Shown: positions 13,901-26,200 of the stretch, piece by piece
Layout: the number at the start of each line of letters is the position of its first letter
Position numbering within the stretch: the stretch's first letter is position 1
Assembly (NCBI GenBank): GCA_000310025.1
Contig: FN649742.1
Coordinates: forward strand, 3,580,118 to 3,644,117
Source of the DNA: Ectocarpus siliculosus
Lineage: Eukaryota; Sar; Phaeophyceae; Ectocarpales; Ectocarpaceae
Direction: 5' to 3'
Length of the DNA: 64,000 bases
Position numbers and translations under genes: made by a program
Notes under the pieces: generated by a model
Told to the model about the DNA's origin: nothing
Databases searched by the model: none
The model's input: only the letters and a program-made list of their open reading frames with translations

Positions 13901-16900
13901 CGACGAACTTCCCCCCTCTGTAGTACATCGGGTAAGGTACCGACCCAAAATCCGTTCGCCAAAGCAGCATCAGGAAATATATTCCTCGCCAACGAGCAGT
14001 AGCACTCGTCGCATGCATGTATCTTCGACGGTTCATCTGACTCGAAACCGTTATCTAGCTCCCGCGCCGTGTGGCCTGCATACCCACGGAAAGTTGACAT
14101 CATGCTTGCGAAAAACTTCCTCCGCCCTTAAAAAGTTAGTTTTTTGTTGGGAAGCTCACCTGCTGAGACCACGTGATGTTCTCGTACCATAGTCAACGTA
14201 TCGCACACGGCACAGGGAGACCTGTCGATTACATAATAGGGTTGCACTTGTTTTATTTCAGCTAGATCTCAACGCATGTATGTATTTTCCAGGTTGTTTA
14301 TGTCACGTTCTACCCCCTCCCCCTAGTTGACGCCAGGAGTTCAGTCTATATCTACTGCTGTCGTCCTCCAGTCTGAAGCGTTACCTCGAACTGACACTCA
14401 TCGCCTGCTTCCCGCAAACACGTGGTCACGAAAATCCTGTAGTCCTCGCAGGAGAGTTTCCGCATGAAGAGGAGTCACCAAATTTACGCTGTCTCTGCTG
14501 GTTTCTTGAACTTCTGTGGTCTCAGTCGCCGCTGTCGGGATCTCTCTGTTGAAAACAATCCTGCCTGCAGCACTGCCGGTACCATATCATCGCTACTTCG
14601 CCGTCTTTCAAACCTGAACAATCGAAGATGGAGTACATGTATCATAGTACTTCGCAATTGGTTCCGTCTTGTCTACATGTTGACTGCAATGCATTTTTTT
14701 TGTTACTTCGAGTCCAAACATGCTCCACATCATGGTTACGTTACCTCTGTCTTTCCCGAGCCCTCTTGTTTTTGACCCCGGCTCTCTTCTTGGCATCCAT
14801 AGTTACACTATGATGTCTTCGCCTGGTGGTGGGTCGTTTGCGTAACATCGTACGCTATCGACTATTTTGTGCGTTGATCTACACTGCCTTAGCTTGTATG
14901 TGGGCACATGGTGCGTTCGTGCTGCTTCCTAACGCTTCAAGTATGTGTGGTTTACAGTTCAAGCTAGTCTAACATCTACAGCATCAACCGTATGGGCTCC
15001 GTCGTAGCTACCTCTGCCTTTCCCGAGCCCTCTTGGTTGCTTCTCGGGCCCTCTTCTTGTCATCCAAAGTTACACTACGATGTCGTCTGGTGTGTCGTTC
15101 GCGCAACATCGTACGCTATCGACTTATCTGCGTTGACCTACAGCTGTATGTGGACACCTGTCGACCAGTGTGAGTCGACCTACTGCTCTATGCATGCATG
15201 TGGATACATATATATGTATGTCATCTTGCCGTGTGTGTGTTTATTATTACAATAGCATCGACCGCGCTAACCGGCTGACCAATGCAAAGACGTCAGTCTC
15301 AGTGACGTGTGTGTGCGTTGATGCTGTTTGCTAACGAGATAAGTACGCGTGGTTTGCAGTCAGCAACAGCAGTCAGTATACCGTTAATGGTTGAATAAGT
15401 TTTTGGTTCCAATATCGACGAAATGTTGCGTTTCGTGTACGAACGAACCAGAAACGAACTCGTCGTCTCGTCCTGTGTGGTGGGTGACGCATTAAGGTCA
15501 CGGAATGCAGACCTCCTCATCAGCGTTATGTCGGCAGAAAACGGCCTCATTCTTCGCAAATGAGTAAGTTTCGTACAGCACACGTCGTTTAGAGGTGCTC
15601 TGTATGACCCAGCAGCGAGGCACGTTTCAATAATGGCCAACAGCAGTGCTAGCGTCCTCATTGTCCGATATTTTGACCGAGTCCTATCATAGTAGCATGT
15701 TTTTCGCATTTGACTTGGATTTCGAAATGAAGCGGAGGGAGGTGAGCCTGGAAGAGGAGGCGTGACAAGGGCGGAGCCGAAAAATGGGGGTGCTTTTTGC
15801 CAGTTTGCAAAGGGCCCAGTTTGATTGAAACTGGGAAACGGCCTTTCGATGATACCTGCCTAATCCCACCCTCTTGGGCGTTGGCGCTCCCCCTACAGTG
15901 CATCGTACCAGCTTTGGAACTCGGCTGAAGGGGGGTGTGGTGTCTTGAGTGGAGTATGGTATGTGGCACCGCCGTTCGTTGCGGCCGCCACACCCAAGGG
16001 AGAGGAGGGGCGGGGTATACTCATAGTCGTGCATGCCGTGGTCGTTAGACCATTGACCTCGCATCCCTACAAAGCCGGGACGGAGCACGCCGGGTTCTCA
16101 CCGGACCAGGCGCTCACATCACCAAGCGCGAAGCGCCGTGAGGTATTCGGCGAGTCGCATGAAGGGTGCGCTGCATTCTGCTAAGGGTGTTCGGCATCTT
16201 GTGCTTACTTCCTTGCGTACGGATGACAGCTGCGTATGACTTAATTTATTTTCTGGTGCTTTCACTTCCAGAGGCAGTTGTAAGCACTGTGTAGCTGCCT
16301 CGAGGGTGCTTGGCCATTTTTTCACAACGTGGTGCGATCATCCCCTTTGCGCGGAGTGAGGGTTCTCGACCCTGCACAACATGATCTACTCGACCACCAT
16401 TCATGGTTGCCGCAAAAAAAAAAAAAGGCAATAAAAAAAACGGTAACCTGGTTGCCGGGCTCACGAAGTGATCGACTTGTATTGCAACGTCGCTGCCAAG
16501 CGACGAAAACCCAGCCCCGATGGCAAACACCGGGGGGGGGGGCGACGGGGGGAAAAATTGTTACTATACTTCCCGGTCAAAATGGTATGTATGGTCGAAC
16601 GCCTTCCAAGCCGCGGGTCCCACGCCCGTGGCGGGTAGGTAATGATTGCTGAAAAAAACAAGGTGTTTAGTTTAATATAATATATTCTAAATGCGACACG
16701 CGAAAGGCCGGGGAATCCCAACGTCGTCATCACTTGCCGGTAGCCGGTAGCGCTACCTGCCGGGCTGCCCGGTCCGCGAATCTTGCGGCGGAGTGGAACT
16801 ACTTGATTGATTTTTTTTTCGCCTTTTCGTGGTGGGCGGTGGGTGCGACACGCGACTCGGCTATTGGCCTGCGGTGTGGGTCTTTTCGTACCTATGTGTG

Positions 16901-19900
16901 TGTGTGTGTTGTTTTGTATTGTTAGCATCGACCGCGCTATAACCGGCTTACCAATGAAAAGCCGTCAGTCTTAGTGCGGTTGAAAACACGAAACACTCCT
17001 AAATACCATTTTCTGGGACCCCGTGAGGGGGCGGCATGGGGGAGATTAATCTATTCTCCGGATCAAAGACAGAAACGGTAGCAACAGAGAACCACTGCAC
17101 ACGTTTACGAAGGCTGCTGCCTTGCACTCTAGCTCGTTTTGGAGTGCTTTGACTATCATCCTCCATGCTTTCACTGCTACCATTATTCTCATCATGTGTG
17201 TGTGTGTGTTTGATAGTTAAACTATTGACAGAGTCCCGCCTGTACAAGAGTTTTCTCACCTGTGACCGGGCTAGATAATATCCAGCAAACACGCCCCTCA
17301 ACGAAAAATCGTTTTTTCTTTTTTATGGAATTTTCGTTTGTTCGCCCGTTGTTGTGTCAAAACACGCGCGCCGAACTGCCGCCAAATACACGTACGTATG
17401 TGTGCAGGCCGCCTGTCGCTGCAAGTCGTGGCCGACTTTTTGGAGCACTGGGAGCTGCACCAGACCCTTTCCGTCCTCAAGCTGGAGACAGACATGGCGA
17501 CAGAGGACCTCTTGTCGACAGAGGAGCTCGGGTCTATCGTGGCGAATGGTGCCGTGGTGGGAAAGGGCGAGATGAAGACGCCTGAGGGAAAAACCTCGCC
17601 GGTGATGCTCCAGGTGTGACATATGCAACGCGATACAACTGCTTGGGCTTCTGTGTCGTGGTGTGTATTGTCAATGCCAACCGGCGATCAATACAATATA
17701 CAGCCCCGACAAAGTACATCCCCACGGAACAAACTAGAGCGGCATGAATGCTTGCTCAACCTGTCCTTTGCCCCTGAGACTAGAGGAGGTATCGGTTGTT
17801 CGCGATTTATCGCCCCAAGTGCTTTCGGTTGTTTCGTCAACTCCTGATTCGCCTCTCGGTAAGGACCCTTGCCCGATGGGCGTGAACAACACGCCATGTA
17901 CAAGCTGCAGATAGACGAGCAAGCCCAGAGTGGTACACCAGTAGTGTCCCACCTACAGCCACCCACGCGGTGCTTGACGTGCGCGTTGTGCTCGACAACC
18001 CCCGCCCCCGAAGCACCGCCTCTTTCTGTAATCCCTCTGCGACAAGCAACTCTGATCCGCTTTCGTGCCCGTCTGTCGTGTATGGATCCAATCTGTCTTG
18101 ACACCCCCCCCCCACGCTTGAGAAAAGCTGCTAGCGGCGTGTCGGGCAGCACCTCGGGACAAAGAAAATGAGTTTCCTCTAGGGGCCGCCGCCACCGCCA
18201 CCGCCACCGCCGGCGACCGGAGCGAGAGATTAATCGGCGAGCACAAGGGCTGGGAGGGGGAAGAGGGCAGGCAGGAAGCGGAAGAAGAAGAAGGGGAAGA
18301 CGGCGGACGGCGGAGCACCACGTGGAGAGGAGTGGGCGTGGAAGGGGATGGCGTGCCGCCAAGGGTCACGCTGAGGAAACGAAGAGGTTAGCAAGATGCG
18401 GCTCGTGGTGGTTGATGTCGACGTGATGTTGATACCAATGTTGATATTGTCGCTGATGCTGCTGTACTGTCCGCATTGCCTTACTTGGTTGGAATGCCCA
18501 AGTGTGGCTCGAATCGGTACATAGCGCTTCTTTTAGGATGGAAGAGTTATAGCGGTTTCCGCAACGTCGAAACGTGGAGAATCCCGTGGTCATGTCCTGT
18601 CCCGTTTCGTGTTCGCTCTCTCGAGAAATACATGAAAAACACGTCGCCCTCTTCCATCTCCCGCCATCAGGAGACCACGGTGGAACCAATGGCACCAGCG
18701 TTTGCGGCATGGGCAACGGCAGCGGAGGAGAAGACGCCAACGAACCGGCCTCGAGCGTTTCGTCTGAACCAATATCGTCGGCGACGGCAGGAGTAAGAGA
18801 AGGCGACCGGCAGAGCCGGGAACGGGAGAGCGACGGCGACGCCGAGGAGAGCCGGTTTGGCGGGCTGCTACTACGCAAACAACCTACAGCTGCCGATGAC
18901 AAGGACGGCGGGGAAGACAACGGGGGGGGACAGGGCAGGTGGGAGCACCACTTTGACGGGAGAATGGACGAGGACTCTTACGACTTCTCGGAGAACGTTG
19001 AGTCTGTCAGGGGGGGCGGTGAGGATCCGATCGTAGCAGCCGCCGCCTCTGGCGTGGACGGGGACGGGGGCGACGGCGAATCGATCTCGGCGGCGGTGGC
19101 AGCGGCGGGGGGGGGCGTGACGACCGAGAACACGGCAATAGTGGAACAAGCAGGGGTGTACGACCGCTCGTACGAAGGCGAGGAGGACGACGGGCATCGC
19201 CGAGAGGAAGGCGATAGATTTTCTAGGCACGCTGGTGCCAACGACAGCCCGTACGGCGGCGGCGGCGGCGGCGACGGTGCGTTGAGAAATGGCAATGGAG
19301 ACAGCCTGGCCGGTTTTGGTGGTTCGAGCGACAACGGCGTCGGCGTCGAGAAGGAGCCTAGGAGGTACGAAGGAACTACGGGAAATAGAAAATGCTGGCG
19401 GGATGAACGCCCGAACACAGAGAGTCTTGCTGGAAACGCGGGAAAAGTGTTTGGATTTCCGGCACGGCACCGCCTGCCTGTGTGCCTGCCTACCTGGTTC
19501 TCTTGCTCGCGGTTTGTTCGAAGTCGCGTTGTTTCCTCTTGCCACACGAATCTCCAGAGCAAATTGATTTCCGATCCTGACGTCTTAATTCCGTTCTAGG
19601 GATGGTATTGACGCACCAACCCCCCGCCCCCCTCATCAACAGCTCGAAGTTTCGCCGAGGCATGGATCTTCAATAATCTATGTATGTCTTCAGAAGCTAC
19701 TAATATAGTTCGACTTGCGTATTGCGCGCCGCCAGCAGCAGCGTGGACGGGGGCGTGGCGAGCGGCGTTGACGAGTGGAACGAGGACTACTACGAGGACG
19801 ATGACTTCGATGGCGACGACGAGGAGGATAGCGATAACGATGACGGTGATGCTGGTAGTGCTGGTGGTAATAGTGCCGCCGATGTAGCGGCCAAGGTAGC

Positions 19901-20408
19901 TGCAAATGCCGGCGATGGAGAAGTGGAGGAGGAGGCGCTGCTGACGGGGGGAGATGGCACACACCAGGACGGCTTGTTTGATCCGGAGGGCTCGCGGGTG
20001 AGCTATTCATGTTGGCTTGGGTTGAAGGTTTATTTGCTTTTGCTCATGCCTGGGCCCCTTTTCCCTGTTTGTGTGTTTGGACTGGTTAACGTGAAGCCCA
20101 ATTGGCGGCAGTGCAGGAATGGGCGGATGGTTGTGTCACTTTCGCCCCAAATTTCGCTTGCCTTTTCCTTGGGGGCCCCCCCCCCCCCCTCCGCGCCGCA
20201 ACCCACGTGGTGAAAACCCGGACCCCTTAAAACGGGTCAAACCTAACCTCAGGGTAGGGTCAGCGCGGAGCAAGAGGAGCGAATCGCGGACCTGGAGTGG
20301 GAGGCGAGAGTCGGCCTATCAGCTGACAGCAGCGTGTCGGCGAGCCCGATGGAAGAAGACGGCATGGACGGCCCGGCGTACGAGATCGTGGACGCGCAGA
20401 GCATTTAG
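10920..20408 (+). CDS. FOP/CEP43-like centriolar protein with LisH motif
   Basis: Exons: 10920-10994, 11255-11360, 17408-17613, about 18226-18389, about 18670-19364, about 19734-19997 and 20253-20408 (TAG). The first three join in phase and match the N-terminal dimerisation region of FGFR1OP/FOP (CEP43): an ALRDVVKKALEGKGVL helix, then SLRAAVFTVVDEHER, then the LisH-like segment GRLSLQVVADFLEHWEL. FOP proteins sit at centrioles and basal bodies and act in ciliogenesis and microtubule anchoring; that role here is by homology. The remainder is acidic, glycine-rich and low in complexity (YYEDDDFDGDDEEDSDNDDGD), ending EIVDAQSI. The start ATG at 10920 fits the family N-terminus. Boundaries of exons 4-6 are less certain than the others. 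Intron 2 is about 6 kb and filled with repeats. Confidence 0.8.
12252..12976. mobile_element. Foldback (long inverted repeat) element, about 725 bp
   Basis: Two arms of about 300 bases, 12252-12553 and 12675-12976, are near reverse complements and are separated by about 120 bases. The ends are GTTAGGGGCGCG on the left and CGCGCCCTTAAC on the right. A TA at each border could be a TA target duplication. No transposase ORF lies inside, so it looks like a non-autonomous DNA element in intron 2 of the FOP-like gene. Confidence 0.75.
13370..14103 (-). pseudogene. Decayed Helitron-type protein fragment (DUF6570-like)
   Basis: Read on the minus strand, three overlapping frames give successive parts of one domain. 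First ACDECYCSLARNIFPDAALA with NGFWVGTLPDVL (to about 13900). Then a stretch with GTFVFYANN, LPLTATGLLDVITVI and a KKPKPSDLGRLLGTRKS segment. Finally LRLSRENLNSYGEHGAIPEY. This order (Cys pair, ALANG.W.G.LP, a valine/leucine-rich core, SRENL..Y...G.IP.Y) is that of the domain preceding the helicase in Helitron-like transposon proteins. At least two frameshifts separate the parts, so it is dead. No Rep or helicase part and no Helitron ends are seen. It lies antisense in intron 2 of the FOP-like gene. Confidence 0.65.
14737..15140. repeat. Diverged direct duplication, about 150 bp units
   Basis: The stretches 14737-14875 and 14998-15125 share the order CTTTCCCGAGCCCTCTTG, CATCCA(A/T)AGTTACACTA(C/T)GATGTC and AACATCGTACGCTATCGACT with small indels. 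No coding content is visible. Confidence 0.65.
15990..16545 (-). mobile_element. Dispersed repeat, about 560 bp, minus orientation
   Basis: This stretch is a diverged reverse-complement copy of 47985-48580. It shares the block GGTGTTTGCCATCGG, the A-rich pair followed by GGTAACC, TGATCGCACCACGTTGTG, the TTTTCTGGCG(C/T)TTTCACTTCCAGAG-type block, and the 3' end with GGTC(A/G)ATGG and GCATGC. In element orientation it ends near GAGTATACCCCGCCCC. It lies in intron 2 of the FOP-like gene. No coding capacity is seen. Confidence 0.8.
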
Positions 20409-23084
20409 TAGCGGGTGGTGGTGTGTGTGTTTATTTGGTGTATGGCGGTGAGATGATGTAGGCGTATGGAGTGAACTTGAAGCGGCTAGAATCGAGGGAA
20501 GGAACTGGTTGTCCCTTGCTGTTGAGGCTGCTTTGGGTCGTGTGTGTTTTCGGTGGCCATTGTATGGTGATTTTGTCGGGTGTTGTGTTGTGTCGCGGTG
20601 TGCGCGTGTTATGTGGCGTACAAAGTGGAAGAGCTTGTTCCGAAATTTTTGTTTTGTTCTTGGACGAGTGATGAGGTGTATGTAGGACGCTTACTTGGGC
20701 CGATTAGTTGTCCTCCGAGGTTGGGTGGATCAGACCTTTTCGTTTTTGCAAGGGTCACGTACAGAGTAATCTCTTTGTTTCCATTGACTCACGCCTTACA
20801 GATAGCAGTTCGGTAAATTAGCCTCTGATCCCCCAAGATTTGTTTCTTTGAGCCACGGGATTGCTCGTTGAGCCAAGGAGGACGTACATACTGTAGACTT
20901 GTATTTATCTCCCAAGATGAATGAAGGGTTTTGAAAACGAAGATGAAAGGGTGCGAACATTACACACGTGGATAGGCGCGGGTTGCTTGATCTCTTCTCT
21001 CTTCGGAGGTTTGGAAAGTATTTTGATGAAGGGAGGATGTCGCAAGGAATCCACGCGACTCTTAAAAAATATATTCGAGCTAAAGGGAAGATATCGCAAG
21101 GAATCAGCGCAGTTAATACCAAGAATGGGATTGATAGGTGCGAACTGCGTGCCACAAATGTTTTTGTCGATGGCGATCTGTTGATCAGCCATAGCTCTCG
21201 TGGTGTTGATGAGGCGGGAGGCATCTGTGACATCGGATGCATGCGTGCAACTCAACGTGTTGGTTTTATCCTCGCGTTTTGTGTGTGCTTTATTTAGCAC
21301 GCGGCAGCAGCAGCCTCAGTCAGCTTCTACCTACAAATAGAGACGAAATTAGTTGTGTGAAATCTTGAGTTGATGGTACGCACACAACAGCCAGACACAT
21401 GACTGCTGCCTCTACCCAGTGGTTAGTCGCGAACTCGAAAGTTCTTCGCGTTGTCCTCTTTCCGCTGGTGGTATAGTTACACATGATGCAGTGCGCGAAA
21501 TCATGGCTCTAATCTTACAAGAGGTGCATGCAGTAGTTCAATGAATGGTCGTTAGGACTGCTTCGCGTATGTACCCCTTCTGCGTCTCAAGCGACAACAA
21601 CAACGAACAACGGTCCCAGGCGGGCGCGGGTTTGGCCGACCTAGATGGACAAGTGGGGGTTGGCTGTGGGTAGCGCGCATGTCGCGGTCTCATGATGCAG
21701 TCCCACACGCTTCAGAACCAGAGGCTTCTAATTGACAACGGACTTCCGCAGCAGGAGTAGGTGTAAGAAACAGTACGCGGAGTCGCTTCGAGACGCAGGA
21801 TCGTCCATGTATGTAGGGCGGTAGACACGAAACAAAGCTCCTCCCCATCCGCTCTGTTGACGTCTAATCTGCTTATGTCTGGCGACATACTACCCTGCTC
21901 CCCGAATAAAGGAGTGGATTCGCATCGGCAGCAGGAGGATTTGGCCACCTACCGGGATGCATTTGATATCGGCCAGACGTTCTCTCGCAGTCACAACATA
22001 GATTTTCGAAAAAAGTGTTGGCTCTGTTCCTTACTCCATGAGATGCATCATTCGCGCCTGCTGTTGCTGTAGCATCATCACGTCTGTCGCCTGATATTTT
22101 GCGTTCGATCCTCTTCGTGGATTCGTTTTTCTTCTTTTTCATTTGATAGAGAGTTCCCCCCTGTTTCTTCCTGTTTAAAACGAAACAAAAGGAGAGCATG
22201 CACCTCTTTCCCAGACGAGTTCCCAAACGCCGAGCACCCCCTCCCGCCCAACGCCTCCACGTGTCGTTTTCAAGATAAATGGTGCCGAACAAAGAAATTC
22301 AGCGGCGTTACAATCAAACCTATGTGTGACCTAAAAAAAAACGACCCCACATGGAACAAATCCCGGGGTAACTGCGTCATGCAACCAAGCCTGTTTGACT
22401 ACCCGGCTATTACCCCGAACCGACACGCGGAGCCGAGTGTAGGTAGGGACTGCATGCATGGCCGTGAGAGACCAACACGTCCTCCGGCGAACGCCAGTCA
22501 GTCACACGCCCTAAACCTTCTTTTTCTCTATTGTAGGCGCGGTGGGTACCATCGTGACACACCCGGCCTTATCGCGAACACCGAAATATCACCCCGCCGT
22601 ACACTCCAGAAACAAAACCAACCCTAGCTCCCCCCATCGTTCTCTCTTTCATATCTGTCTGTCTGTCTGGTAGAAATCACGAGAAACAAGCTCCCACCCC
22701 CCCACTTTACCTAAAACAACAAACGATACTAAAATTTACCATGTCGTGCTTGGGTGCTAGCTAACAAGCGCTGCGCTGATCCATACCCTACTCCGCCGCC
22801 CTCTTGCACCGCACCAACTGGTTCAACTCCAAAGCAAGACAGCAAAAAGAATCTCGAGCGAAGCAAGCTACTTGGTTAACGAGACAACCAAAGTTCCCCC
22901 TAAACGGGTAGAGACCACCATCCCGGACAAAATCGATTATAGCTTCAGCAATCAACCAGGGATTCTTCTCTCTCACGAACAAGATCTTCCCTTTAAAGTG
23001 GTCAACGAGGGGTGTCCCGAAAGCAATAACTTCCGCCCTCTAGTCACCGCTCAAACCCCCAAGGCGGCGACGACAACGACGATC

Positions 23085-23120
<36 letters not shown>

Positions 23121-23212
23121 TCTTCAACCAAAGCAACCCAAGACCGGAACAGCAGTACGTCCAACCTATCAAACCCCCACTCATCCACCGGCAAGCAAGC
23201 ACCAAAGAAGCT
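20409..23212. other. Convergent intergenic region
   Basis: The spacer between the stop codons of the FOP-like (+) and S1-domain (-) genes should contain both 3' UTRs. Two roughly 30-base direct repeats of the type A(A/G)GGGA(A/G)GAT(A/G)TCGCAAGGAATC lie at about 21028 and 21084. No exon of a recognisable family was found. Confidence 0.55.
23085..23119. repeat. (CAG)n microsatellite
   Basis: About eleven CAG units on the + strand (CTG on the - strand). They lie just downstream of the stop codon of the minus-strand S1-domain gene, probably in its 3' UTR. Confidence 0.9.
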
Positions 23213-26200
23213 CTACTCCTTGTCGTCGAAGTAATTGTTGAGGAACTGCTGCCAGTCTGCCCCGCCGCCGCCCTCGCCCCCCTGGGTCGTGTCGGCGAAG
23301 TCTTCGCGCCCGAACGCGGCGGAGTCCATCCCCCCGCGTCCCCTGCCCCCCCCGCGCCCCCGCCTACCGCCTTCTGCCCCGAAACCCTCATCGCCTGCAC
23401 AGGAGGGTGGGCACCGTCGTCGTCGTCACGTTTTGTAACGTTTTTTTTGTCGCACGGCAGCGCGGAAGAAGACATGCCGGTTCGGCGGGGACTTCGTTAG
23501 TAATTTTCCGCGCAGCACGCACGGGTGTTGTTTTGGGGGGTAGACCTACTTTACGGAGTGAGTCATCATCACTTCGTTCGGGGGGGGGGTCTTGTCTTCC
23601 TTTTTAGAAATTGAAGTCGTTTGAGTAGTCGTTCGAGTAGCTGTAGTCCTCCCCCCCTAATTTTTTAGGACAAGGGGTTGGGGGGCGTGGGGGGATGGGG
23701 GGGTAGGGTGAGGATGTTCAACATAGACGAGAACGATTGTGTCACTAGTCCCTCTCTGGAACGGAGTTTTGCGAAATACTTTGGGTGCTATGTATAATAC
23801 GTCACGGCGTCAAACGGCGGGGGGGCGAATCCACCGTGGCACGGCCACTGGAGAAAGGTACAATCTACCGAACATCGATGGCGGGGGGCCAAAAATTCAA
23901 CCTCATCACAAAACACAGCTGGCCAATTCTTGTCGTCTGACCCGAGAGGTACGTAACTCGACCGGACATCACTTTGTTCGACAACAGTTAAAAGCACCAC
24001 GACGAATATACAGAACCCTATCCTACCCCCTCGTTTCTCACCGTAGCCCCCACCACTCCTGTCGTCGTATGCGCCCGCGGGCACCATGGAAAGGTTGACG
24101 GTGTTGTTGTCCGTGTTGATGTCCGAGATGCGGACCTGAACTTCTTGGCCCATCTGCAGCATACATCCAACAAGGACGATGAACAAAACCGAGAAAATCG
24201 GTGAAGAGACAGATCGTTGATCGAGTTGCAACTGAAAATTAACGTTCTCCCTGACTTCCAATGGACAGGAAAAATACCTATTTAGAAGGACTTCAAATGG
24301 GCAGGGAAAATGACACAACACCCAGTGGACCGACGGCGTACAACCAAGCCCCCGAAAAACACAAAAGAACAGCCGCTACCGTTGTACAAGCACCCCTTTG
24401 CATGACACTGCCGTGGCGGTGGCCGCACTGAACTGTCTTACCCGCTCTACTCAAAAGTCACCGACGTTCCTTTTTGACAATTTACAATGTCAAGCCTTTC
24501 ACCAAACACCTCCTGCTGTCCTCTCGCTTACCTCGCACACGTCCTCCACGCTGTCCACGCGGCCGATGGCCATCTCGGAGATGTGCACGAGCCCGTCGAT
24601 GTTGCCCTCGATGTTCACGAACGCGCCGTACGGCACGATCGACACGACCCTCCCGGGGATGAACTCGTCAGGGTCCCGGCCGAGCAGGACGCTCACGTCC
24701 TTCTTCCCCCGCGCGCCGCGAGGGGAGTTCTGGCGGGGCTCGCGCATGCTCAGCCCGAGCCGGCAGTTGTCCACGTCGACCTCGATCACGCGCACCTGGA
24801 CCTCCTGCCCGATCTGCAGGTGGTCCTCGACGTTGCTGACGTGGTCCTCAGCGATCTGCGAGATGTGGAGGAGCCCGTCCGTGTCGTCGTCAACGGCAAC
24901 GAACGCGCCGAAGTGGGTGATGGACGCCACGCGGCCGCTGATCCACTCCTCCGGGGAGAGGTTAAGGAACTGCTCAACGGACTTGGCCTTCTTCGTGCCG
25001 CGGCGGTCGTTGCCGCCGCCTCCGCCGCCGCCCATGTTGCCGCCGGTGGCACCCTCGTATCCCTCCTCCCTCATTGTGAGGCGAAGCTTCCTGGAGCTCG
25101 GGTCGGCCTCTAGGATGCGCACCCTCACGTCCTGGCCGATCTGCAGGACAAGGATATCAACACGGGGATGGGTTGAGATGAGAGGATGAGTATGTGCCAT
25201 CGCGCGGGCTCGTGACGTTCTTATGCACACGTTTACCTTTTCCATCAGGACCAGCTCACTCTGACCAAACTACTGCTTCGCGAAAAAGATAAGCTGCCGA
25301 AACACCAAGAGAGGCAACAACACGCACGCCTCGAGAAAACACAAGCTGCACCGACACACGCACGGCGCGCCCTCGGAAAGCCGCGGCCACAAACCCTCAA
25401 ACGCACACATCCATCAGCTCATCCCCCAAGCATGCACACACTCTTTCATTTGGTCCGCCGCCGGGTACCGCGGTCGATGCAAATAATAAAAACACCCACA
25501 CTACAAAAAAAAAAAACACCCACCTCGACCGAGTTGTACACAGAGTCCACCCTCTCCCCGTGGGGGTCCAGCTGGGAGATGTGCACCATGCCGTCCACGT
25601 CGCCGTCCAGCCTCACGAACGCGCCGTAGTTCATGATCGACACCACGGTACCCTCCAGCCACTCCTCGCTGGGGACGTTCGTGTACCTGCCGAAGTCTGC
25701 CGTTTACGCGCAATGGCCGCGGGTGTTGGTGAGGTTTGATTGACCGAGTGTCGGCAGCACGAACGAGGACCGCCGCAAGAATCAGTAGGGGGGGCGATAT
25801 AAGGCTGTGGTGTGGGTGGTGAATATAACCGCCTTTTAAATCGGGCCCCGTACTGAAGTGGAAGCGGGCAAAAGAAGCAATACGAGACAAGTTCTAGGCG
25901 GAGGGAGTCAGTCGCCTCGGAGAACCAAAACAGCTCCCAAATATGAGGGAAAATAAACACAAACACAGAAAGACTACCCATTCGAGATATAACCACAGTA
26001 GTCGAACGGGATGTGTTGGGGTCTTTGCGGGCTTGAAAAAATCAAATACCCTACAATTTCTCTGTAGTAGCCCTATAGGCCTTTTTCGTTCATGTTTGTA
26101 TGATACACCTTGTTCGTTCATATAAGTATGATACAAAACTTTCCAAGAATGCGTACAGTAGCCGCGGCAACGCGTATTTCAACTTCAACGCCAAGACCGC

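Noticed and set aside
18871-19562. Overlapping minus-strand open frames of about 200 codons
   Set aside because: Antisense to the acidic Gly-rich exon of the FOP-like gene; low complexity only.
20905-21300. Overlapping open frames on both strands near 21 kb
   Set aside because: Caused by local short direct repeats; no recognisable domain on either strand.
22322-22627. 101-codon + strand open frame in the convergent spacer
   Set aside because: No homology, no upstream promoter context, and it lies between two 3' ends.
24487-25189. Long + strand open frames opposite the S1-domain exon
   Set aside because: Mirror image of exon 25140-24532, whose minus-strand S1 motifs and splice phases are unambiguous.
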